Of a DNA stretch of 64,000 bases, positions 44,127 through 52,601 are shown in pieces. The first letter of the stretch is position 1; each line of letters begins with the position of its first letter. A model generated the notes under the pieces. It was not told where the DNA came from and made no database searches. It saw only the letters and a list, made by a program, of their open reading frames with translations. The position numbers and the translations under genes are program-made. Location of the stretch: assembly GCA_019638185.1 (NCBI GenBank), contig JAHBUH010000010.1:62001-126000 (forward strand), in the 5' to 3' direction. The DNA comes from Leadbetterella sp. (GTDB lineage Bacteria; Bacteroidota; Bacteroidia; Cytophagales; Spirosomataceae).

Positions 44127-45968
44127 ATGAGAAAAATCTTCTTTATCGCCCTCTTCTTCGCCTGCCTGGCGGCCTGCGGGCAGACCCCGTTTACCTTTGC
44201 CCAGGTGTCTGATACCCACGTGGGCAGTGCCACCGGGGCAGATGACCTGAGGGCCACGGTAAAAGACCTGAACGGTCAGAAGGGCATTGATTTTGTGCTC
44301 TTCACCGGTGATATCACCGAGTTCGGGTCTGACGAGGAGCTGGCCCTGGCTAAACGCATCCTCGACAGCCTGACGCTGCCCTGGCATGTGATTCCGGGGA
44401 ATCACGACAGTAACTGGTCAGAAAGCGGGGCCAATTCTTTCCGCAGGGTGTTCGGCGGCGAAACCTTCTTCTTCCGCCACAAAGGCTTTATGTTCATGGG
44501 TACCGTTTCCGGGCCGAATATGCGCATGAGCCCGGGGCAGATCCCGCGCGAGAACCTGGTCTGGATGGACTCCGTCTTTGCGGCCAATCCTGACACCAAG
44601 ACCCCGCTGATCTTTATTAACCATTACCCCCTGGATAATTCGCTGAACAACTGGTACGAGGCCCTGGACCGGATCAAAACCCGGAATATCCAGTTTGCCA
44701 TGTGCGGCCACGGCCATCAGAATAAGCTGTACGACTGGGAAGGCATCACCGGCGTGATGGGGCGCTCTAATCTCCGGGCCAAAGACCCGGTGGGCGGCTA
44801 TAACCTCATTACCCTCACTGCCACACAGGCGGTTTACCGCGTACGTAAACCCGGTGTAAGCACCGAAGACCCCTGGCTGGAAGTGCCTTTGAAATCGTAT
44901 ACGGCAGCCGCCGGAAACTACCCCCGGCCGGATTTTTCCGTTAACGCTGAAAACGGCAAAAAGCGGAAAGTGGTCTGGGAATTTGAGGATGACAGTGACC
45001 TCGGCGCGGGTTTTGCCCGGCACAAAAAAACGGTGATCACGGCCAATACCCAGGGCCGGATCTATGCCCTGAACTACCGTACCGGCAAAAAGCGCTGGGA
45101 GGCCCGCACCGGTGGAAAGATCTACTCCACCCCTGCCGTATGGAAAAATACCGTAGTAGTGGGCTCCTCTGATCATTTTATCTACGGATTCTCTGCCCGA
45201 AACGGCGCGTTAAAATGGAAAACAGGAACCGGTAAAGCCGTACTGGGCTCCCCTGTGGTAGCTGACGGAGTGGCCTTTATAGGCGGGTCTGACGGTATTT
45301 TCAGGGCCATAGAAGTGGAAACCGGGGCTGTGAAATGGACCTTTGACCGGGTGCAGGGCTACGTATCCTCCCGGCCCCTGCTCTATAAAAACCAGGTGAT
45401 TTTTGGTTTCTGGAATAACGGGTTCTACGCGCTGGATCAGTCTACCGGAGGCCTGATCTGGGAGTGGAAGAACGGTTATACTAACCGCATGTTTTCTGCC
45501 GGAGCCTGCTACCCCGTAGCCGTAAATGACCGGGTTTTTGTGGTGGCTCCTGACCGTTTCATGACGGCCCTGGATGCCCGTACCGGCCAGGTGATCTGGC
45601 GGGAAAAGCGGGACTCCATACGGGTGCGCGAATCCATGGGGCTGTCAGCAGACGGCCGCTATGTCTATGTTAAGACCATGGATGGTAACCTGTACGGGAT
45701 TTCCACCTCCTCCGCCGCCATGGATCCCGCCTGGAAGTCCGCCTTGCAGCTGCCCTATGAACTGACCCCCTCGGCCATAGAATCCCGGGGCCAGCTGGTC
45801 TTTGTGCCCAGTCATTCGGGCTTAATCTCCGCCGTAGATGCCCGGAGCGGGCAGGTGGCCTGGCAGTACAAGCTCTCTAACGGCATGGTAAACCCCATCC
45901 TGCTCACAAAGAAAGGGCTGGTGGCTTCAGCCATGGACGGGAAGGTGGTCCGGATTAAGTATAAATAG
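44127..45968 (+). CDS. Secreted metallophosphoesterase fused to PQQ-type beta-propeller
   Basis: A 613-residue lipoprotein (lipobox CLAAC, Cys17) with two modules. The calcineurin-like phosphoesterase domain (about 20-250) keeps all metal motifs: DTH (29-31), GDITE, GNHDSN, NHYP and GHGH. The C-terminal half (about 290-610) has repeated PQQ/BamB-like blades such as IYALNYRTGKKRWEA, IYGFSARNGALKWKT, FYALDQSTGGLIWEW and ISAVDARSGQVAWQY. The propeller may bind a polymer or partner while the enzyme releases phosphate. The position right behind SusCD and before a second phosphoesterase (23-base gap) supports a shared catabolic role. Confidence 0.92.
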   Translation: MRKIFFIALFFACLAACGQTPFTFAQVSDTHVGSATGADDLRATVKDLNGQKGIDFVLFTGDITEFGSDEELALAKRILDSLTLPWHVIPGNHDSNWSESGANSFRRVFGGETFFFRHKGFMFMGTVSGPNMRMSPGQIPRENLVWMDSVFAANPDTKTPLIFINHYPLDNSLNNWYEALDRIKTRNIQFAMCGHGHQNKLYDWEGITGVMGRSNLRAKDPVGGYNLITLTATQAVYRVRKPGVSTEDPWLEVPLKSYTAAAGNYPRPDFSVNAENGKKRKVVWEFEDDSDLGAGFARHKKTVITANTQGRIYALNYRTGKKRWEARTGGKIYSTPAVWKNTVVVGSSDHFIYGFSARNGALKWKTGTGKAVLGSPVVADGVAFIGGSDGIFRAIEVETGAVKWTFDRVQGYVSSRPLLYKNQVIFGFWNNGFYALDQSTGGLIWEWKNGYTNRMFSAGACYPVAVNDRVFVVAPDRFMTALDARTGQVIWREKRDSIRVRESMGLSADGRYVYVKTMDGNLYGISTSSAAMDPAWKSALQLPYELTPSAIESRGQLVFVPSHSGLISAVDARSGQVAWQYKLSNGMVNPILLTKKGLVASAMDGKVVRIKYK

Positions 45969-45991
45969 CTCACAGCTAAAATGGTATCCAA

Positions 45992-46870
45992 ATGAAAAAA
46001 ATTACTCTCTTACTACTCCTCCTTTCTGCCGGCCTCGGGGTAAACGGGCAGTCGCTGCGCATAGGGCTGATCGCTGATATCCAGTATGCCGATAAACCGG
46101 ATAAAGGCACCCGCTTTTACCGGACCTCCCTTCAGAAACTGGATGAAAGCGTCAGCGCCCTGAATGAAGCGCAGGTGGATTTTACCGTAGTACTCGGCGA
46201 TCTTGTAGATGAAGGCCCCAAAGACCTGCCACCGGTAATGCAGCGGCTGAAGCAAAGCCGGGCCCCCGTATATAATTTACTGGGAAATCATGACTATGTT
46301 TCCGTAAAAGATCCCGGCTCGCTGTACCGGGCCCTGGAGATGCCCGCGCCGTACTATACGGTAGACAGGGCCGGCTGGCGGTTTATCTTTTTGAACACCA
46401 ATGAGCTCTCGTCCTATGCCACCGTTCCGGGAAGCCGGCCGGCCGCTGAATTTAAGCTCATGGAAGAGCAACTGACCAAAGAGGGAAGACCCAAAGTGCT
46501 GCCCTGGAACGGGGGCATCGGGAAAGCACAGATGAAATGGCTGGAAAGGCAGTTACGCACCGCCGCGAAAAAAGACCTGAAAGTGCTGGTATTTATGCAC
46601 CACCCGCTCTTACCGGACAATAACGCACACGAAGCACTGAATAACCTGGATATCCTGAATCTCCTGCTGAAATACAAACAGGTAAAAGCGGCTATCTCCG
46701 GCCATAATCATGCCGGTGCGTTTGTTATGCATCAGGGGTTGCCCTGCATCACCCTGGAGGGGATGGTGGAAACCGCCGACAGGAATGCTTACGGCACGCT
46801 CACCATCGAAGATAATAAACTCACCATTTCCGGAAACGGCCGGCTATCTTCCAGGGTAATTACTTTTTAA
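45992..46870 (+). CDS. Secreted ADPRibase-Mn-like metallophosphoesterase
   Basis: A 292-residue protein with a signal peptide (LLLLLLSAGLGVNGQ). The motif LIADIQYAD (metal-binding Asp29, with Gln in place of His) is diagnostic of the Mn-dependent ADP-ribose/CDP-alcohol diphosphatase branch of calcineurin-like enzymes. GDLVDEG, LLGNHDY, MHHPLL and SGHNHAG complete the site. Such enzymes split nucleotide diphosphate linkages or phosphodiesters. It follows the phosphoesterase-propeller gene closely, so the two probably attack the same extracellular phosphate ester. The substrate is an inference from family and context. Confidence 0.9.
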   Translation: MKKITLLLLLLSAGLGVNGQSLRIGLIADIQYADKPDKGTRFYRTSLQKLDESVSALNEAQVDFTVVLGDLVDEGPKDLPPVMQRLKQSRAPVYNLLGNHDYVSVKDPGSLYRALEMPAPYYTVDRAGWRFIFLNTNELSSYATVPGSRPAAEFKLMEEQLTKEGRPKVLPWNGGIGKAQMKWLERQLRTAAKKDLKVLVFMHHPLLPDNNAHEALNNLDILNLLLKYKQVKAAISGHNHAGAFVMHQGLPCITLEGMVETADRNAYGTLTIEDNKLTISGNGRLSSRVITF

Positions 46871-46968
46871 AAGCTAGGGATAGATAACCCGGACCGCAAA
46901 ACTATCCAAATGGAGTATTGTATCCGCGGGGGTAGAGTAGCAACTTTGTTTTGCAAAACAAGGATGCT

Positions 46969-48645
46969 ATGGCTGCTAAAACTGAGAAATACCTCATCAA
47001 ATTTAAAGGGGGAGTAAAGGCCCCCTCCACCGAGTCATTTGACTTCTCCAAAGAAGAATTGACCATTGGCCGGGAAGACAATTGCGATATCCGGTTTGAC
47101 CCCGAACAAGACCTGATGGTAAGCCGTAACCACGGTAAAATTATCCGGAAACCGGATGATTCTATCGTGATCACGGACAATAACTCCCGAAACGGGATCT
47201 TTGTCAATAACCGGCGTATAGAGGGCAGCGCCTACCTGAAACCCGGCGATACGGTCAAGCTGGGCAATAACGGCCCCTCCTTTGAATTTGACCTGGATCC
47301 CAGGCCACCGGGCGCGCTGCTGCCCACCCAGGTCATATCCGTACCGCCCGCCACCCGCGTAGTGGAAACCGGGCGCACCAGCCCGGTCAGCCCCCTTCCG
47401 GCCTCCGGCTTTAAAAAATGGCTGGCCATTCCCCTGCTGCTCTTACTGGGCGGCGGATACACCCTCTGGCAGGGCTTTACCCAGAAAAATACAGTGGCCG
47501 GCATGACCGGTGACGGCGACCTGGGCGTTCAGATCTTTCCCCTCCACGCCATGATGCCGGCGGCTTATAAGGTATACGCTAACCCCGGAGCCCTGGACGG
47601 ACGCTACTATTTCAGCAAGATCGTGTTGGATAACAAAGGCGCCGGGCAGCTGCAAAACGTAAAAGTGGAATACGCGGTGCCGGGCTACATTAACTGGGTA
47701 CAGGCGGCGGAGATCCGGCATATCCTGCCCAAAGGCTCTTCCGTGGTGACTATCTACCCCCAGTTTCCGCAGAAAGTGACTGAAAAAACCACCGAATCTA
47801 CCGAGAGGATGCAGATCCGGATCACCTACCAGACCGGGGGGAAGTCCGAAAAATATGAGAAAACCTATCCGTTTCAGATGCTGAGCCGGAATGATTTCCT
47901 GTACACCAATATAGCCCTGAATGAAATACGGGGCATGCAGGACATGGAAGATAACAATGACCTGGCCCCCGTATTTATCACCCCCCAGGACCCCATCGTG
48001 AAATACTACACTCAGCAGGTGCAGGAAAAAGTGCTGGGCGGGGAAACGGCATCGGTAGGGCGCGATATCAATGAGGCCGTACGCTTCATCAAAGGTGTAT
48101 ACGAGGCTGCCCGGCGCAGCGGAATGGTGTATAGCGGCACCAGCGGTGTGCAGGCTGACCTGGGAGATATTCACAGTACCCAGCAGCGGGTAAGGCTGCC
48201 CCGCGAGGTGATCACCGGCAATACCGGCCTCTGCATTGAAATGGCTTTCCTCTACGCCAGTGTATTTGCTGCTGAGGGCCTGGAGCCCTTCGTATTCTTT
48301 GTACCGGGGCATGCTTATCCCGGCGTGCGGTTTAACGGGCAGTTCCTGGCCATTGAAAGTACGGCCGTAAACGGGGCGGGCATTGGCGGGGTCTCTTCTG
48401 CAGAGGAGGCATTTGAAAAAGGGATGAAAAACCTGGAGAAGTTTTTTGAAAACTACCAGCAGGGAACGCCCGGCTATTCCATCATTGATATAAATGCCCT
48501 GGTGAAAAGCGGGGTCCAACAAATGGAGCTGACGGATGATGCCTTCCTGAGGGTGAAAGTAGACGAGATTGCCCGGCGGATGGCCGTGGGCGGCCCCATG
48601 ATACCCCAGCAGAAGCCTACCGTAAAGGATGGCCAGGCCCTATGA
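46969..48645 (+). CDS. FHA-domain membrane protein with transglutaminase-like domain
   Basis: A 558-residue protein. ATG 46969 (MAAKTEKYLIKFKGG) is preceded by AAGGA and is preferred over TTG 46951. Residues 30-105 are a complete FHA phosphothreonine-binding domain (LTIGRED, VSRNHGKII, NNSRNGIFVNN). A single membrane helix (151-167) places the rest outside the cytoplasm. A later domain has a transglutaminase-like set: Cys422 (NTGLCIEMAFLYA), His449 (PGHAYPG) and Glu463 (AIEST). It heads a cluster with a PP2C phosphatase and a PknB-like kinase, its likely phospho-partners. The enzymatic role of the outer domain is inferred. Confidence 0.88.
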   Translation: MAAKTEKYLIKFKGGVKAPSTESFDFSKEELTIGREDNCDIRFDPEQDLMVSRNHGKIIRKPDDSIVITDNNSRNGIFVNNRRIEGSAYLKPGDTVKLGNNGPSFEFDLDPRPPGALLPTQVISVPPATRVVETGRTSPVSPLPASGFKKWLAIPLLLLLGGGYTLWQGFTQKNTVAGMTGDGDLGVQIFPLHAMMPAAYKVYANPGALDGRYYFSKIVLDNKGAGQLQNVKVEYAVPGYINWVQAAEIRHILPKGSSVVTIYPQFPQKVTEKTTESTERMQIRITYQTGGKSEKYEKTYPFQMLSRNDFLYTNIALNEIRGMQDMEDNNDLAPVFITPQDPIVKYYTQQVQEKVLGGETASVGRDINEAVRFIKGVYEAARRSGMVYSGTSGVQADLGDIHSTQQRVRLPREVITGNTGLCIEMAFLYASVFAAEGLEPFVFFVPGHAYPGVRFNGQFLAIESTAVNGAGIGGVSSAEEAFEKGMKNLEKFFENYQQGTPGYSIIDINALVKSGVQQMELTDDAFLRVKVDEIARRMAVGGPMIPQQKPTVKDGQAL

Positions 48646-48677
48646 GCCGATGAGTATTCAAAACTAATTCAATAAGT

Positions 48678-49319
48678 ATGAAAAATATTTTAACCTTCAT
48701 CCTACTCCTGGCCGGTACGTACACCGTAAGCGCCCAGACCCGTGAGCCCATGCTCATTAACAGCGAGGTGACCATTGACAGCGCCGGTAACGGTATTTTC
48801 GAGATGTCGGGTAAACTGAATGCCCACCAGTGGCAGTCGTGGAATTATATGTATGGCGCCGGAAATGCCTCTAACCTGAAAAGAAACATTGAACGTACCC
48901 TGAGTGCCTTCTATGTGTATGATTTTGAATATAAACCTAACGAAATGGACCGGAGTTTTGTGGTACGCTATAAAGCAAAAGGCGTGGTGCAATACCTGGG
49001 AAAAGATAACTGGACGGTCATGCTGGGGCTGAAAGAAACCCAGCCGGTAAAGCTGAGCTCCAATACCTTTACCGCCACCATGTCGCAGTCCATGGGTTCC
49101 GGGGTCATGCAGACTAACATGAAGGTGACCCTGCCCGCCGATGTGACCGGTATGGAATTTGACAAAGACGAGTTCGGGTATGTGGTGGTCAAATACAAGC
49201 GGCCCACCGAAACGGTCACCACCGTGGGGAATCCCAAAATGAAAACGGCCGGCTACGCCCTGCTGGGCGCCTCACTGGTCTCCTTTCTCGGGATCTTCTA
49301 TTTCCGTAAATCCTTGTAA
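48678..49319 (+). CDS. Exported protein with C-terminal membrane anchor, unknown function
   Basis: A 213-residue protein with a signal peptide ending TVSAQ, a beta-rich exported domain (VTIDSAGNGIFEMSGKLNA ... FVVRYKAKGVVQYLG), and a C-terminal hydrophobic anchor followed by basic residues (GYALLGASLVSFLGIFYFRK). No family recognised. It starts 32 bases after the FHA gene and ends 10 bases before the phosphatase, so it belongs to the same operon. It may be a membrane partner of the outer domains of the FHA protein and kinase. Confidence 0.75.
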   Translation: MKNILTFILLLAGTYTVSAQTREPMLINSEVTIDSAGNGIFEMSGKLNAHQWQSWNYMYGAGNASNLKRNIERTLSAFYVYDFEYKPNEMDRSFVVRYKAKGVVQYLGKDNWTVMLGLKETQPVKLSSNTFTATMSQSMGSGVMQTNMKVTLPADVTGMEFDKDEFGYVVVKYKRPTETVTTVGNPKMKTAGYALLGASLVSFLGIFYFRKSL

Positions 49320-49329
49320 AAGACGCCCT

Positions 49330-50187
49330 ATGTTTTCCTTTTTCCGCTCCAGATCCCGGCTGCTCCTGCTTAACAGCGTAAAGGAGGAAGGGACGCTGCA
49401 CGGGCTCCTGAACGTGGCCATCCGGACAGATACGGGTAACGTACGCACCCATAACGAAGACGCAGCTGTTTTTGTGTACCCGGATGCGGCGGATGTACTG
49501 AAAACCCGGGGCGTGCTGCTGCTGCTGGCCGATGGCATGGGCGGTCATAACAGCGGGGAGGTGGCCAGTCGTATGGCCACAGAACGCATAGCAGAGGGAT
49601 ATTATAAGGGCAGCAAAGAGGTACTGAACTCCATAAGCCGGGCCTTTGAAAGCGCTAACCGGGCCATCCTGGCTGAAAGCCGGGCGCATGAGCAGCATTC
49701 GGGCATGGGCACCACCTGCACGGCGCTGGTCATACAAGACGGCCGGATCTATGCCGGGCATATCGGCGACAGCCGCGCTTATATCCTGAAAAACGGGGTG
49801 CTTCAGCAGTTGACCACCGATCATACCCTGGTCAACAGCCTGGTGGCAGAAGGAAAAATCGAAGCCGGGGAAGCGGCCACTCATCCACAGCGGAACGTAT
49901 TGCTGAAGGCTCTCGGGATTGAAAAAAAAGTCGAACCGGAAATAAAAGATACGGGTTTTCAACTGGCCGGGGGCGATAAGCTCCTGCTGTGTTCTGACGG
50001 CCTGTACGAGTATTTTGATCACGAAGAGCTCCGGGAATATTGTTCGGTGAAAATTCCGCCCGCTGTACTGGCCGGGCAGCTGGTAGAAACCGCAAAGCAG
50101 CGGGGCGGGCATGACAACATCACCGTACTGGTGGCCGGGGCGGTTACGGGTGTACCGGAAACAAAAGAAAACGATTATGATCGGTAG
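49330..50187 (+). CDS. PP2C-family protein serine/threonine phosphatase
   Basis: A 285-residue PP2C/Stp1-type phosphatase with every metal motif present: RTHNEDAAV, LLADGMGGHNSGEVAS, GMGTTCTAL, HIGDSRAYIL, CSDGLYE and GGHDNITVLV. It removes phosphate from Ser/Thr of kinase targets. Its last 11 bases overlap the start of the kinase gene, a tight kinase/phosphatase pair. A 30-residue extension precedes the catalytic core. It probably resets FHA-recognised phospho-Thr sites made by that kinase. Confidence 0.96.
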   Translation: MFSFFRSRSRLLLLNSVKEEGTLHGLLNVAIRTDTGNVRTHNEDAAVFVYPDAADVLKTRGVLLLLADGMGGHNSGEVASRMATERIAEGYYKGSKEVLNSISRAFESANRAILAESRAHEQHSGMGTTCTALVIQDGRIYAGHIGDSRAYILKNGVLQQLTTDHTLVNSLVAEGKIEAGEAATHPQRNVLLKALGIEKKVEPEIKDTGFQLAGGDKLLLCSDGLYEYFDHEELREYCSVKIPPAVLAGQLVETAKQRGGHDNITVLVAGAVTGVPETKENDYDR

Positions 50188-51859
50188 CACTTTGGAAAAT
50201 TACCGGGTGGAGTCCCTGCTGGGCGAGGGCGGGATGGGCAGTGTGTACCTGGCCACCGATGACCTGCTGGGTCGGAAAGTAGCCATCAAAAACCTGAAAG
50301 GGCACCTTACCGCAGACAGCACCTTCCGGGAAAGGTTCATCAATGAGGCCAAGATCCTGGCCCGGCTTTCGCACCCGAACATCGCCATGCTTTATAATTA
50401 CCTCCAGAAAGGGGAAGATAGCTACATGGTCATGGAATACGTGCAGGGCCACAGCATTGATGCGCTGATCCGGGACCACGGGGCTTTGCCTTATACGCTG
50501 GTGGTGCCGGTGATCTACCAGGCGCTGGAGGGCCTGCAGCATGCGCACCGGCGTCATGTGCTGCACCGCGACCTGAAGCCGGCTAACCTCATGATCACAG
50601 AAGATGCCCACGTGAAAATTATGGATTTCGGGATTGCCCGCATGGCAGGTGACGTCCGGAAGCTGACCCGGGTGAAGTCGGTGATAGGCACCCTGGAGTA
50701 TATAGCCCCGGAGCTCATTGACGGTAAAGATCCCTCCGAGGCCTCGGATATCTATGCCATGGGGGTCGTTTTGTATGAGATGCTGACGGGTGCCCTGCCG
50801 TTTTCCGGCTCCGGCGAATACGAGCTCATGAAAAATATTATGGGGGGCGTCACTAAAGACATTGGCCGGAGAATTCCTGCCCGCCTGGCCGCCATCCTCT
50901 TTAAAGCCATGAATAAAAATCCGGCTGCCCGGTATACCGATGCCCGGAGTTTTCAGAAAGCCCTGCAGGAATTTTACCCGGAGGTATACGATTTGAACCC
51001 GGACATCCTCCACCGGAAAGAACCGCTTGCCCCTCTGACCACAGCGGCTAAGGCTACGGTAGTGGTGGCAGCTCCTGCTAAAACTACCGTGCTCAGAAAG
51101 CCGCAGATACCGGCTTTTTTGCAGAACAGGCAAAACATTCAGTACGGGGTAATGGCGCTGGTACTGGGGCTGATCCTGTTTGCCGCCGTGCTCCTGCTGA
51201 GGCGTTCCCCGGAACCGGCCGCGGCGATAACAGAGCCGGTAACGGAAAATCTGAGTGCTGACTCCGTGACCGTTGAAAGTACCCCCTCTGCCGGTTTTAG
51301 TCCTTCAGCCGGCCCGGTTAATGAGGAGCCAAAGGTGTACACCCCGGTTCCTGAGCCGGACCGGCCTGTTACCCCGGCCAACACCGGCATCGCCGGCAAA
51401 AAGCCCGCCCCGGTAACGGTCAAACCCCAGGAAGAAAAGGTAGTGGAAACCGAAGTGCCCCGCCCGGAAGAGAAAACTCCGCCACCTGCAGTGGTCACGC
51501 CTGAAAACAGGACACCCGATGTTTCCAGCGTGAGGCTGGAAAAAAATGTGCCCGTCAGCCTCTACCTTGAGGATCACCTGACACCGGATAACCTCCGCGA
51601 AGGGCAGCAGATCCGTTTTCACGTTACCGCACCGGTCATTTACCAGGGTGAAACCCTCATTTCCAAAGGCGCAGGTGCCTCAGCGGTGATCCGGTCTGTT
51701 TCCTCCAAAAAAATAAGCATCCGTTTTCAGCAGGTAACCGGGGTGAAAGGACAGTCCCTGAAATTCAGAGACAGTGAACTCAGCGGGAAGATCAGTGAAA
51801 TGCTTTCTTCCCGCAGCTTCTCCGTACAGCTCGAAAAAGGGCAGTTGGTCAGGCTTTAG
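50177..51859 (+). CDS. PknB-like transmembrane serine/threonine protein kinase
   Basis: A 560-residue receptor kinase from ATG 50177 (MIGSTLENYRVESLLGEGGM), overlapping the phosphatase by 11 bases. The kinase domain has the Gly-loop GEGGMGSV, Lys38, HRDLKPAN (His130-Asp132) and DFG (150-152). A membrane helix (YGVMALVLGLILFAAVLLLR) lies at about 325-345, followed by a Pro/Glu/Thr-rich spacer and an outer domain (VPVSLYLEDHLTPDNLREGQ ... VIYQGETLISKGAGA ... VQLEKGQLVRL) rather than PASTA repeats. The outer domain looks like a small beta-barrel of unknown ligand. It should signal to the FHA protein of the same cluster. Confidence 0.95.
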   Translation: MIGSTLENYRVESLLGEGGMGSVYLATDDLLGRKVAIKNLKGHLTADSTFRERFINEAKILARLSHPNIAMLYNYLQKGEDSYMVMEYVQGHSIDALIRDHGALPYTLVVPVIYQALEGLQHAHRRHVLHRDLKPANLMITEDAHVKIMDFGIARMAGDVRKLTRVKSVIGTLEYIAPELIDGKDPSEASDIYAMGVVLYEMLTGALPFSGSGEYELMKNIMGGVTKDIGRRIPARLAAILFKAMNKNPAARYTDARSFQKALQEFYPEVYDLNPDILHRKEPLAPLTTAAKATVVVAAPAKTTVLRKPQIPAFLQNRQNIQYGVMALVLGLILFAAVLLLRRSPEPAAAITEPVTENLSADSVTVESTPSAGFSPSAGPVNEEPKVYTPVPEPDRPVTPANTGIAGKKPAPVTVKPQEEKVVETEVPRPEEKTPPPAVVTPENRTPDVSSVRLEKNVPVSLYLEDHLTPDNLREGQQIRFHVTAPVIYQGETLISKGAGASAVIRSVSSKKISIRFQQVTGVKGQSLKFRDSELSGKISEMLSSRSFSVQLEKGQLVRL

Positions 51860-51894
51860 CACCGTATTTACTCACATCTAAAAAGACAGAAACT

Positions 51895-52503
51895 ATGCGT
51901 ATCATCATCACTTTCTTTCTGCTATGCCTCGGAGGGGCCTCCCACGCGCAGATCAGCCAGAAGTCCCGGATCAAAGGCCTCAATGTATCGGCTTCGGCAC
52001 ACATGATAGGCTGGACCTCAGCCTACTTCAACTACCTCGATGAAAACGCGCCAAACGGTGGTGGAGGTGGCCTTGCTGTGGGCTACGGCATTACCGAGCT
52101 GGTGGAGCCATATGCCGCTATCCATTTCAGCAGCATAGGGGTGGAAAACGTAGATGTCACCCGCTTCAGCTTTACACATGCCGACCTGGGCCTGAAGCTG
52201 AACTTCCTGGGCACCATCCATGCCTGGCGACCGTTTGTCATGGCCGGTTATACCCTTCGTACCGGGAATCTCACCGAAGTCAACCTTGATAACCAGTACC
52301 CCGATGCCAAAGTATACGGCGGTACACCCCATTTTGGAGGCGGACTCAGCTATTTTTTCACGGAGTCACTCAGCATTTTCGCCAACGCCCTCTTTACCAC
52401 CGGTAAAAAAAGTAACCTGAAAGTAGACGGCATAGAATACACGGATAAACCGGACCTGACCACTTTCCGCCTGGGATTGGGCCTGCAGTACCATATCCGC
52501 TAA
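51895..52503 (+). CDS. Small outer-membrane beta-barrel protein
   Basis: A 202-residue protein with signal peptide (IITFFLLCLGGASHAQ) and alternating hydrophobic strands typical of an eight-strand barrel (GGGGLAVGYGITELVEPYAA, ADLGLKLNFLGTIHAWRPFV, FGGGLSYFFTESLSIFANAL), ending in an amphipathic strand (FRLGLGLQYHI). It follows the kinase by 35 bases and closes the signalling cluster. A structural or adhesion role is typical of the porin-like family; nothing specific is seen. Confidence 0.82.
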   Translation: MRIIITFFLLCLGGASHAQISQKSRIKGLNVSASAHMIGWTSAYFNYLDENAPNGGGGGLAVGYGITELVEPYAAIHFSSIGVENVDVTRFSFTHADLGLKLNFLGTIHAWRPFVMAGYTLRTGNLTEVNLDNQYPDAKVYGGTPHFGGGLSYFFTESLSIFANALFTTGKKSNLKVDGIEYTDKPDLTTFRLGLGLQYHIR

Positions 52504-52563
52504 GCGACCAAAGCCCTTACCCGGAATTTCAGCCGAAACTTATGGCCGGCAGGCTAAGCGTAG

Positions 52564-52571
52564 TATATTTG
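52564..52571 (+). promoter_or_regulatory. TAnnTTTG -7 box before the sphingolipid operon
   Basis: TATATTTG lies 30 bases before the spt start codon at 52602 and fits the Bacteroidota -7 consensus. No TTG at the usual distance. Confidence 0.55.
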
Positions 52572-52601
52572 TATTTAGAATGAATGGCTGCGGCTTAAAC
52601 T

